From contig CAJTLW010000006.1 in NCBI GenBank assembly GCA_910577515.1, positions 67,218 through 131,217 on the forward strand: a stretch of 64,000 nt of DNA. The letters run 5' to 3'. Of this stretch, positions 6,663 to 13,828 are shown in pieces (the first letter of the stretch is position 1; each line of letters begins with the position of its first letter). The DNA is from an uncultured Vampirovibrio sp. GTDB taxonomy: Bacteria; Cyanobacteriota; Vampirovibrionia; Gastranaerophilales; Gastranaerophilaceae. The position numbers were made by a program, and so were the translations under genes. The notes beneath the pieces are model-generated. The model saw only the letters and a program-made list of their open reading frames with translations, was not told the DNA's origin and did not search any database.

Positions 6663-8451
6663 AGTTTCTTATATTTTAGCATCCCTGTTGGTTTTTGGGG
6701 TGTTTTTGTATTTAATTCAAATCCCTTCTGCAAAAGATTTTTTAACAAAAATTGAAAACACTACTTTTGATTTGAGGCAAAATATCGTTTCAAAACATAA
6801 AAAAACATCCGATAAAATCGTGATTATCGATGTAAACGATGCAAGTTATGAATATATTGTGGATAAATATGGTAGCTGGCCTGCCCCAAGAGCTTTTTGG
6901 GCAGATTTAATCACAAACCTTGAGCCTGTTCATCCTGATATGATAATTTTTGATATGCTCTTTTTAAAAAAACATAAGGCAGACGGGGCTTCGGATTTTG
7001 AACTCATAAAAGCAGTAAACACCAATAAAAACGTTTACATTTCAATGAATTTGGATAATTACCCTCCTGAAGTCAGAATTCCGCCACAATTGCCGGATGC
7101 CTTAAAAAACACAATAGAAAATGATTTTTTGATAAAACAAAACCCTGATTTATCATATTCAAACTGCCGCCCTGTAATTGATGAAATATTAAACGGCACA
7201 AAAAATATAGGTTTAATCAATGTTCAAAGAGATAAAGACGGCATTTTAAGAACTATGCCCCCGTTTTCATATTATAAAGGCGCTTATTATAAGCACCTTA
7301 CAATCCTTGCAGGGCTTGATTATTTGAATATCGATAAAAATTCTTTCAAAATGAACCGCAACGGAAATATCGCGCTTGATAAAAAGCATACGCTCCCCTT
7401 AACAAAAGAAGGCAAAGTAATTTTAAATTGGTATGGCCCTGAATGGAGCTTTAATTATGTTCCTTTGTGGAGAACGGTGGAAGCCATCAAAAAGAACGAC
7501 AGGAAATTTTTAGAAGATAATTTTAAAGATAAAATTGTATTCGTTGGCGTTACCGCAAACAGTCTTTCTGATATTAAAAGCACCCCTGTTTCCTATATGT
7601 TCCCGGGCGTTGAAGTTCAGGCAACGTTTTTAAACAATCTTCTTGATAACAATTTTATTAAAAAAACGAGCGTATTTTTTGATATATTAATTGCCCTTTT
7701 GCTTGCCGTATTAACGGGTTTTGGGGTTATGAATTTTAAAGCGCCGATGAAAGCTGTTTTATTGTTCTTCGGGCTTCAGGCGGCATATTTTGTAATCTCA
7801 ATACTTCTTATGGGCTTTTTCAACATCTGGACAGGTTTAATTGCGCCTTTCGTATTGAGTATTTTAACCTTTATTGCAGCTTACGTTGTTAAATATTTAT
7901 TAACATCGCGCGATTATGAACACACCTATAAGCTTGCTGTCACAGACGGTTTAACCGAAATGTTCAACCACAGATATTTTCAAGAACAAATGACCAATAA
8001 TATAGGAAACGCAAAAAGGTATAATAGCGTATTCTCTTTAATTATGGTAGATATTGATTTCTTTAAAAAGTTTAATGATACATACGGACACCAATCAGGC
8101 GATGCTGTTTTAAGGCAGGTAGCCCAAACCATAAAAAGAAATATCCGCTCAACCGATATCCCCTGTAGATATGGCGGCGAAGAAATGTCTGTCATCTTAA
8201 CAAACACAAACAAAGAAGATGCAGTTAAAACTGCAATTAAAATTTGCGAAGCGGTAAGAAACAAAGAATTTGAGCTTGCAACCGGCGATTGGACACATGT
8301 TACAATAAGCCTTGGGGTTGCTGCAATGCCTGAAAACGGCGACACAACAGAAAAATTAATTGAATATGCCGATAAATGCTTATACATAGCAAAAAGAAAC
8401 GGCAGAAATCAAGTCGTATCCGAAGCCCCCGAAGACACTCCGACAGAGTAG
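6640..8451 (+). CDS. CHASE2-domain diguanylate cyclase
   Basis: 603 residues. It makes cyclic di-GMP from two GTP in response to an extracytoplasmic signal. Residues 9-27 form the first membrane helix; the CHASE2 sensor (about 30-330) follows in the periplasm (TTFDLRQNIV, IVIIDVNDASYE, GVEVQATFLNNLL). Three helices come next (about 340-425). The GGDEF domain (about 435-600) has the signature RYGGEEM, a GGEEF-type variant expected to be active, and an RxxD inhibitory site (RSTD) five residues before it, so product feedback is likely. No EAL domain. The gene ends 2 bases from a convergent mini HTH gene. Confidence 0.93.
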   Translation: MNKKIWVKVSYILASLLVFGVFLYLIQIPSAKDFLTKIENTTFDLRQNIVSKHKKTSDKIVIIDVNDASYEYIVDKYGSWPAPRAFWADLITNLEPVHPDMIIFDMLFLKKHKADGASDFELIKAVNTNKNVYISMNLDNYPPEVRIPPQLPDALKNTIENDFLIKQNPDLSYSNCRPVIDEILNGTKNIGLINVQRDKDGILRTMPPFSYYKGAYYKHLTILAGLDYLNIDKNSFKMNRNGNIALDKKHTLPLTKEGKVILNWYGPEWSFNYVPLWRTVEAIKKNDRKFLEDNFKDKIVFVGVTANSLSDIKSTPVSYMFPGVEVQATFLNNLLDNNFIKKTSVFFDILIALLLAVLTGFGVMNFKAPMKAVLLFFGLQAAYFVISILLMGFFNIWTGLIAPFVLSILTFIAAYVVKYLLTSRDYEHTYKLAVTDGLTEMFNHRYFQEQMTNNIGNAKRYNSVFSLIMVDIDFFKKFNDTYGHQSGDAVLRQVAQTIKRNIRSTDIPCRYGGEEMSVILTNTNKEDAVKTAIKICEAVRNKEFELATGDWTHVTISLGVAAMPENGDTTEKLIEYADKCLYIAKRNGRNQVVSEAPEDTPTE

Positions 8452-8453
8452 AG

Positions 8454-8699
8454 TTATTTTCTTTTAACGGGAATTAAATCATACCCCAAAGCATCTGCCA
8501 AAATGCAGGCTTCTTCGTATGTAAAAGTATTTCTGGTCAATTTACCTTGTAAAGATTGATAAGTATAGTTCTTATTCGTCTTATCAGATAAAATTCTGAC
8601 AACATCCTCATATTTAATATCTTCGGAATTACAAAATGCTCTTACGTACTTTTTACTATTCATTCTGTAATAGTAAAATTGTTTGCAATTTTTAGCCAT
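8454..8699 (-). CDS. Mini helix-turn-helix regulator
   Basis: 81 residues. The middle (IKYEDVVRILSDKTNKNYTY, then SLQGKLTRNTFTYEEACILA) and the end ALGYDLIPVKRK resemble Xre-like regulators whose last strand is LGYxLxxV. The 84-residue protein at 13504 ends the same way (FLGYELQIVKKK), so the two are probably related. It is divergent from the 66-residue gene at 8785, and two palindromes lie between them (8712-8750). It is inferred to repress itself and that neighbour. Confidence 0.7.
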   Translation of the reverse strand: MAKNCKQFYYYRMNSKKYVRAFCNSEDIKYEDVVRILSDKTNKNYTYQSLQGKLTRNTFTYEEACILADALGYDLIPVKRK

Positions 8700-8711
8700 A
8701 TTTGATAATAT

Positions 8712-8750
8712 TTATTCGTATACAAATAATTTTATTTATATACAAATAAA
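8712..8750. promoter_or_regulatory. Twin palindromic operator between divergent small genes
   Basis: TTATTCGTATACAAATAA (8712-8729) and TTTATTTATATACAAATAAA (8731-8750) are each near-perfect palindromes sharing TATACAAATAA. Their centres are exactly 20 bp apart. They sit in the 85-base gap between the HTH gene at 8454-8699 and the gene at 8785, where promoters must lie. This is the arrangement of a Cro/CI-like switch; binding is inferred. Confidence 0.6.
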
Positions 8751-8784
8751 ATAACTTTACAAAAAGATACAAAAGAGGTTTATA

Positions 8785-8985
8785 ATGTCTGCAAAAATGT
8801 CAGATTTAGAAAAATTGGAAGAAATGGAATTTTATTTTACGGATTTGCTTGATTCGATAAGAGTTATAAAAAAATGCTTAAAGGAAAATTTCGACGGCGA
8901 CATAAGCGAATATGTATGTAATGTACATAAAAAAGTAGATGCAATATATGAAATTCTTTACGCACAAAAGCCGTCAAAACGTTAA
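8785..8985 (+). CDS. Small hypothetical coiled-coil-like protein
   Basis: 66 residues, strongly charged and predicted helical throughout (MSDLEKLEEMEFYFTDLL, DAIYEILYAQKPSKR). An AGAGG ribosome binding site precedes the ATG. No family was recognised. It has its own divergent HTH regulator with twin operators, an arrangement seen for toxin-antitoxin or phage-type control genes, but nothing in the protein itself shows toxicity. It is followed by about 420 bases without a gene that contain a decayed repeat. Confidence 0.55.
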   Translation: MSAKMSDLEKLEEMEFYFTDLLDSIRVIKKCLKENFDGDISEYVCNVHKKVDAIYEILYAQKPSKR

Positions 8986-9030
8986 ACTGCACGCTTGAAG
9001 CACAATTTGCTATATCTCTATTGTTTTTGG

Positions 9031-9306
9031 AAGCTTAGATATTTAAATTTATTGGCGGTTTTAGCAACGTTCATAGAATTTCTAAGCTCACTTTTTATTG
9101 TTCGCAAACTCGTTGGCATTTTAAGCTAAAGGAAATGCCAACTCAAACATGCTCACTTTATATGTTCGCTAACAAATTCTTATTCTCTTATGCTTGACGC
9201 CAATAAATTTAAACATCCGAGCTTCTTATCCATAGAACTCATTAAGCCGCAAATTTTTCCTGTGTCCTTTTTTATGAAATAATTTTATGAAGGGAAAATC
9301 TAAAAC
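9031..9306. repeat. Decayed second copy of the 5.9-6.2 kb element interior
   Basis: 9031-9088 matches 5958-6015 at 50 of 58 positions. About 170 bases later, 9262-9306 (GTGTCC, T6, ATGAAATAATTTTA, GAAGGGAAAATC) matches 6156-6200 (GTGTC, T8, ATAAAGAAATTTTA, GAAGAGAAAATC). Order and approximate spacing (231 versus 198 bases) are conserved, while the outer inverted repeats are absent. This fills most of the 8986-9405 gap. Confidence 0.55.
9112..9142. repeat. 10-bp perfect stem-loop inside the decayed element
   Basis: GTTGGCATTT (9112-9121) and AAATGCCAAC (9133-9142) pair perfectly around an 11-base loop. It lacks a T-run, so it is not an obvious terminator. Confidence 0.5.
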
Positions 9307-9343
9307 CCCATAAACCGGCTACACAATTAAAAATCCTCAAAAG

Positions 9344-9372
9344 TTGCGCTAATTTTTTTTTAATAATATAAT
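9344..9372 (+). promoter_or_regulatory. Sigma-70-type promoter of ssb
   Basis: TTGCGC (9344-9349), a 17-base spacer that is nearly all A/T, and TATAAT (9367-9372). It lies 34 bases before the ssb ATG, which has an AAGGAAGG ribosome binding site. Confidence 0.65.
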
Positions 9373-9405
9373 CATCCTTGAATATTAAAAAGGAAGGCAA
9401 GAAAA

Positions 9406-9747
9406 ATGGCAAATTCAGTTGTTATAGTAGGGCGCGTAGGGCAAGACCCCGAAATGAAATATTATGACAGCGGAAAAATCAGAACCACTTTTTCTGTTGC
9501 CGTAAACCGCTGGGACTCAAGAACTAAAGAACAGGTTACAGACTGGTTTAATATTGAAGTTTGGGATAAACAGGCAGAAATTGCAGGCGAATGGGTGAAA
9601 AAAGGAAGCCTTGTCGGTGTTGAAGGAAGAGTTGCTTCAAGCAAATGGCAAACTCCTGAAGGTGAAATGGCCGAAAGATTTTTAATAAGATGTTCAAATT
9701 TAAGACTTATGAACTCCAAAAAGGATGAAAACCAAGGGATTGCTTAG
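9406..9747 (+). CDS. ssb: Single-stranded DNA-binding protein (short form)
   Basis: 113 residues forming one OB fold: NSVVIVGRVGQDPEMKYY at the start, then FSVAVNRW, WFNIEVWDKQAE and KGSLVGVEGRVAS. It coats single-stranded DNA during replication and repair. The flexible tail and acidic C-terminal tip (DDDIPF type) that recruits partner proteins in most bacterial SSBs is missing; the protein ends KDENQGIA. It may therefore be a second, specialised SSB. Its stop codon abuts the ATG of the sugar-acid kinase gene, so the three genes ssb-kinase-pdxA are probably cotranscribed. Confidence 0.9.
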   Translation: MANSVVIVGRVGQDPEMKYYDSGKIRTTFSVAVNRWDSRTKEQVTDWFNIEVWDKQAEIAGEWVKKGSLVGVEGRVASSKWQTPEGEMAERFLIRCSNLRLMNSKKDENQGIA

Positions 9748-11061
9748 ATGTTAATTTCTAATTCCATAGGCATTGTAGCAGATGATTTAACCGGCGCAAA
9801 CGATACAGCCCTTCAGTTTTTTATGAAAGGCTCAAATACGGAAATCATTCTTGATGTAAATTCGCTGAATGAAAACCACCTGAATGTTGAAACCTGGGCG
9901 CTTTGCAACGAAACAAGAAACATAGCACCTGAAGATGCAGGAAAAATCGTATTTGAAGCCACAAGGGTTCTAAAAGAAAAATTCGGTATAGAATATTTTT
10001 ATAAAAAAATTGATTCAACCCTAAGGGGCAATATATCCGTTGAAATTCTTGCCATGCTTGAAGCTACAGGATATGATGCAGCAATTGTGGCACCGGCTTT
10101 TGTGCAGGAAGGAAGAATTACAATCGGCGGATACCAGCTTTTAAAAGGCATACCGATAGAAAGAACCGATGCCGCACGAGATCCGAAAGCACCGATTTAT
10201 GAATCTTATATCCCCGATATCTTAAAAAGGGGCTTATCTGAAAACGCCCATAACCTTGTTGCATCAATTGAAATGAAAACCATTGCAAAAGGTGCAGGCC
10301 CTATCGCTCTAAAATTAAATGAACTTATTTCAGAGGGTAAAAAATTAATAGTTATGGATTCCGTTTCCACTGTTGATTTTGAACAGATTGTGCTTGCAAT
10401 GCAAAAAAGTTCTTATAATATTCTACCCGCTGGCTCTGCAGGTCTTGCGCATGCCCTTGGCGCCGTCTGGCTTTCTGAAATTAAACCCCCGCTTCAAAAA
10501 CAGATACCAAACCTGCCAAAGTTAATCCTTTCAGGCTCTGCAACCTCTTTAACCGCCTTACAAATGAAAAAGCTTGAAATGGATATGGATATTGATAAAA
10601 CATATTTCATTTCGCTCTCGCTTGATGACGTTTTAAAAGAGCCGGATAGCATCTTAATCGATAGAATTGCTTCAAACCTTGTTAAAGATAATATTGTTGC
10701 TGTACATGTTTGTGATTTAGAAGAAGAATTAACCAATGAAGAAGCTAAAAGCAGACTAATTGATGAAGGCATTACTAAAGAAGATTTAGCAACAAGAATA
10801 ACCGATTACCTTGCAAAACTTGCAAATAATGTTAAACAGAAATCCGAATTTATTTTAATCACAATCGGCGGAGAAACATCATACAGATGCTCTAAAGCCA
10901 TAAATTGTGAATATTTTCAGGTAGTAGATGCTATTTTACCATCTATTCCTTTATGTATGGATTCAAACGCACAACTAATTGTTACAAAATCAGGCAATTT
11001 GGGTACATCTTCTACCCTAATTGATATAGTAAAATATTTTGAGCATCACATTAATGAATAA
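9748..11061 (+). CDS. Four-carbon acid sugar kinase family protein (DUF1537, DtnK/OtnK type)
   Basis: 437 residues, normal family length. Members phosphorylate D-threonate, D-erythronate or related four-carbon sugar acids at C4. The N-terminal domain begins with the family motif IVADDLTGANDTALQF; KKIDSTLRGN follows near residue 88, and VVAPAF-type substrate residues occur as IVAPAFVQEGR. The C-terminal nucleotide-binding domain has LITIGGETS and the typical TKSGNLGTSSTL end. It overlaps the PdxA-like gene by 8 bases, and this kinase/PdxA2 pair is the known signature of D-threonate or D-erythronate degradation to dihydroxyacetone phosphate. The substrate here is inferred. Confidence 0.9.
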   Translation: MLISNSIGIVADDLTGANDTALQFFMKGSNTEIILDVNSLNENHLNVETWALCNETRNIAPEDAGKIVFEATRVLKEKFGIEYFYKKIDSTLRGNISVEILAMLEATGYDAAIVAPAFVQEGRITIGGYQLLKGIPIERTDAARDPKAPIYESYIPDILKRGLSENAHNLVASIEMKTIAKGAGPIALKLNELISEGKKLIVMDSVSTVDFEQIVLAMQKSSYNILPAGSAGLAHALGAVWLSEIKPPLQKQIPNLPKLILSGSATSLTALQMKKLEMDMDIDKTYFISLSLDDVLKEPDSILIDRIASNLVKDNIVAVHVCDLEEELTNEEAKSRLIDEGITKEDLATRITDYLAKLANNVKQKSEFILITIGGETSYRCSKAINCEYFQVVDAILPSIPLCMDSNAQLIVTKSGNLGTSSTLIDIVKYFEHHINE

Positions 11062-11947
11062 AATTGCAATAACAACAGGTGATATTAAAGGCATTGGCGA
11101 AGAAATTACAATCAAAGCTTTAAATGCCTTAAATTTGCCTGAAAATAAAGTTTTAATAATAGGGAAAAACCTGAACAATATCTTAAATAAATCTTATGAA
11201 ACAATTGAAGTTGACCCTTCAGACAACGGAAAATTTTGTTTCACCACCTTAAAAATTGCTTCATCTCTTGCAAATGAAGGTAAAATCAAGGCCATAGTCA
11301 CAGCACCAGTTTCAAAAGAGACACTTTTTAAATCAGGATATAAATATTCAGGCCAAACAGAAATTTTGCAGGAATTTTTAGGGGATAAAAACTCTAAAGC
11401 AGAGATGATGTTTATTTCAAACGATTTAAGAGTTCTACTTTTAACCCGCCACCTAGCGCTTAAAGACATAAAACTAACCAAGGATTTAATTATAGAAAAA
11501 GTTTTAAGGACAAATAAATTTTTAATTGAAAAATGCAATATTAAAAAACCGAAATTTGCCCTTTGCGCCTTAAACCCTCATGCTGGCGAAAACGGCATTT
11601 TAGGCAAAGAAGAGATTGATATAATGAACCCTGCAGTCGATTACCTTAAAAGCCTCGGCATAGATATCACCCCGCCATTAAGTGCAGACGGGCTTTTTGC
11701 GCATGTCGGGGAAAAATATTTAAACAACCAAAAACAAGACTATGATTGTATTTTAGCAGCATATCACGACCAGGGGCTTTGCCCTGTTAAAGCTTTATGC
11801 TTTAAAAAAGTTGTAAATACAACAATAGGTTTGAAAGTAATAAGAACATCCCCCTCTTCAGGCACAGCCTATGATATTGCAGGAAAAAACATTGCAGACC
11901 CCTCAGGTATGATTGAAGCTGTAAAATTAGCCGTAAAATTGTCTTAA
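11054..11947 (+). CDS. PdxA-like 4-phosphate dehydrogenase (PdxA2 type)
   Basis: The ATG at 11054 overlaps the kinase stop and yields about 297 residues (MNKIAITTGDIKGIGEE); a TTG 15 bases upstream is a weaker alternative. PdxA oxidises 4-hydroxythreonine phosphate in vitamin B6 synthesis; PdxA2 oxidises D-threonate or D-erythronate 4-phosphate. The three metal histidines are present in TRHLALKDI, NPHAGENG and YHDQGL. The substrate-binding GHTE motif of PdxA reads GQTE here, a change at a residue that contacts the phosphate-bearing substrate. Together with the kinase neighbour this favours the sugar-acid role over B6 synthesis, but pdxA function is not excluded. Confidence 0.85.
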   Translation: MNKIAITTGDIKGIGEEITIKALNALNLPENKVLIIGKNLNNILNKSYETIEVDPSDNGKFCFTTLKIASSLANEGKIKAIVTAPVSKETLFKSGYKYSGQTEILQEFLGDKNSKAEMMFISNDLRVLLLTRHLALKDIKLTKDLIIEKVLRTNKFLIEKCNIKKPKFALCALNPHAGENGILGKEEIDIMNPAVDYLKSLGIDITPPLSADGLFAHVGEKYLNNQKQDYDCILAAYHDQGLCPVKALCFKKVVNTTIGLKVIRTSPSSGTAYDIAGKNIADPSGMIEAVKLAVKLS

Positions 11948-12015
11948 CTATCCACCTGAATATTGATTTAAGGGGCGATTTTTTTCTTATGGCTTAAGAA
12001 TAAAATATTTTCATT

Positions 12016-13488
12016 ATGGCAAACAATTTTTTTAACGAATTTCAAAACGGAAACTGCAACAGCACAGATGCAATCGCAGGCGGCTGCTCAATTGACCCTT
12101 CAACTTATGCACTTGAAGAATTATTATTAAATGAAATAAAGCAAATTGCATTTTATGTAACCAAACTTTCAGAATTTAACTTAAAAAATGACGACATTAT
12201 GCAAAAAACAATAAAAGCATTGTCTGTCATCCTTATAAATACTGCTTTTCGGCTTGAAGATTATATAAAACTTTTATATGAAATCGAAGCTAGTAAACTT
12301 GAGGTTAAAGAAAAATATTTAAAAACCGCAAAAGAAAAAAGTATAAAGTATGAGCTTGTTGAAAACGCAATAAAGTTACCTGAAAACCCAACGCTCACAA
12401 ACCTTTTAAGATTGGGAGAGACTCTTGTTGCTGAAAAAAGGAAAGGCTATGAACCAAAAAAGCTTGATTTAATTGAGCTTATAGCATTTTTCGCAAGAAC
12501 AACAAGTATTAATTTAGAAAAACTTTCACACCTTGGATATCAAAACCCTGAGTGGAACTTTCAGGTTTTAAAATTTTTAAATTTAATTAATATTACATCC
12601 AAAAAAACCGAAAAATTAAAACAAAATATTTGCGATTTTTCACAAATTTCTTTTGAAATATGGCAAAAATTAATGGAAATCCTTGAAAAAACCTATGGCA
12701 AAAGGATTGAAACCGACATAAATTTTGAAATAAAGGAAGGAAAATCCATCCTTGTTTCAGGCTCTGATTTGGATGAACTTGATAAACTGCTTCAAGCACT
12801 TGAAGGGCAGGATATAAATGTATACACAAATTCAAGTCTTTTTAACGCTTTCAGCTACCCGCATTTTTCAAAATATAAAAACCTGATAGGCCACTTTGGG
12901 GGAGAAAATGCAGAAATTGATTTTACAAATTTTAAAGGCCCTGTTTTTGCAACCCAAAATTTCCTTCAAAGGGTAGACAATCTCCGCCACGGAACAATTT
13001 ATACAACAAAAATAATTGCTCCTGAAAAAATGGTAAGAATTAAAGATAATAATTTCACTTCATTAATTGAAAACGCCTTAAAATCAAAAGGTTTTACCAA
13101 AGAAGACATTACAAAACCTGAAAAAATTACTTTAAAATACAACCTTAAAGACATTAATGAGATTATCAAAAAAGCCAATGGTAAAGATATTACAATCATT
13201 GTAGGTTCTTATAAAAAATCTGAAATTACCAAAAAATTTGAAAACGGTTTATTAATCGAACTTGATTCACCTGTTGAAATACAGCTTTTAATTTACATTT
13301 TAAAAGAAACAAATTGCAAAAATATAAATCTTGTAATCACACACTGCTCGCCAAACACAGTTAATATTCTTTTAAGCACGCTCTTTAGCGACCCTGAAAA
13401 ACTTTATTTTGCAAAATGTCCTAATTCAATAATTAATCCGCACATAATAAACGCACTGACAGAACATTTTGGGGTAGAAATTTTATAA
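12016..13488 (+). CDS. Hybrid-cluster-protein (Hcp) fold homologue lacking all metal ligands
   Basis: 490 residues alignable along most of Hcp (prismane protein). Matches to the family include a helical N-domain (IKQIAFYVTKLSE), ILVSGSDLDELDKLLQALEG, INVYTNSSLFNAFSYPHFSKY, LIGHFGG, FKGPVFATQNFLQ, IYTTK and the end IINPHIINALTEHFGV. At the ligand positions of classical Hcp this protein has S250 for the histidine (GHD to GSD), S274 for the glutamate (YTHGEM to YTNSSL), F316 for the cysteine of TTNC, and S398 for the persulfide cysteine of GGCDG. The stretch carrying the last two cysteines is deleted, and the N-terminal four-cysteine cluster is reduced to C14 and C24. Catalysis as hydroxylamine/NO reductase is therefore not expected. 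No good ribosome binding site is visible. Confidence 0.8.
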   Translation: MANNFFNEFQNGNCNSTDAIAGGCSIDPSTYALEELLLNEIKQIAFYVTKLSEFNLKNDDIMQKTIKALSVILINTAFRLEDYIKLLYEIEASKLEVKEKYLKTAKEKSIKYELVENAIKLPENPTLTNLLRLGETLVAEKRKGYEPKKLDLIELIAFFARTTSINLEKLSHLGYQNPEWNFQVLKFLNLINITSKKTEKLKQNICDFSQISFEIWQKLMEILEKTYGKRIETDINFEIKEGKSILVSGSDLDELDKLLQALEGQDINVYTNSSLFNAFSYPHFSKYKNLIGHFGGENAEIDFTNFKGPVFATQNFLQRVDNLRHGTIYTTKIIAPEKMVRIKDNNFTSLIENALKSKGFTKEDITKPEKITLKYNLKDINEIIKKANGKDITIIVGSYKKSEITKKFENGLLIELDSPVEIQLLIYILKETNCKNINLVITHCSPNTVNILLSTLFSDPEKLYFAKCPNSIINPHIINALTEHFGVEIL

Positions 13489-13503
13489 AAAAGGGCGTAA
13501 AAG

Positions 13504-13758
13504 CTAATTTTCTTTTTTCTTTACAATTTGTAACTCATATCCAAGAAAATCCAAAATTTCCTGAACTGTTTCAAACCTTATTCTTTTTCTTGAAAAAAGC
13601 ACGGAAAGACCGCTTGAAGCAGGCATTTTATGCCCTGCATTATTCATTTTTAAGATAAGCTTTCTCATTGAAAGACCGCATCTTAAAAGAATTATTTGTA
13701 TTTCCTGCTTGATATTTAACATCGTAACAATGCTACCTTTATTTATATCAATTGACAA
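13504..13758 (-). CDS. Mini helix-turn-helix regulator
   Basis: 84 residues: LLRCGLSMRKLILKMNNAG forms the first half of a helix-turn-helix, RIRFETVQEILDFLGYELQ the last helices, and it ends LQIVKKKEN. It resembles the 81-residue regulator at 8454. It is divergent from the glycine-rich giant gene, and a TTGCTA-type inverted repeat lies between them (13771-13811), so it may control that surface protein as well as itself. Inferred. Confidence 0.7.
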   Translation of the reverse strand: MSIDINKGSIVTMLNIKQEIQIILLRCGLSMRKLILKMNNAGHKMPASSGLSVLFSRKRIRFETVQEILDFLGYELQIVKKKEN

Positions 13759-13770
13759 TTTAATAAAATT

Positions 13771-13811
13771 TTGCTATTCATGTTTTATTATTGCTAATTA
13801 ATAAGTAGCAA
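13771..13811. promoter_or_regulatory. Operator-like TTGCTA sites between mini HTH and giant prepilin-like gene
   Basis: TTGCTA occurs at 13771 and 13791, 20 bp apart, and the second copy pairs with TAGCAA at 13806-13811 as an inverted repeat with a 9-base spacer. Location and spacing fit the HTH protein encoded at 13504-13758. Confidence 0.4.
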
Positions 13812-13828
13812 ATATTAAGGAGATGAAT

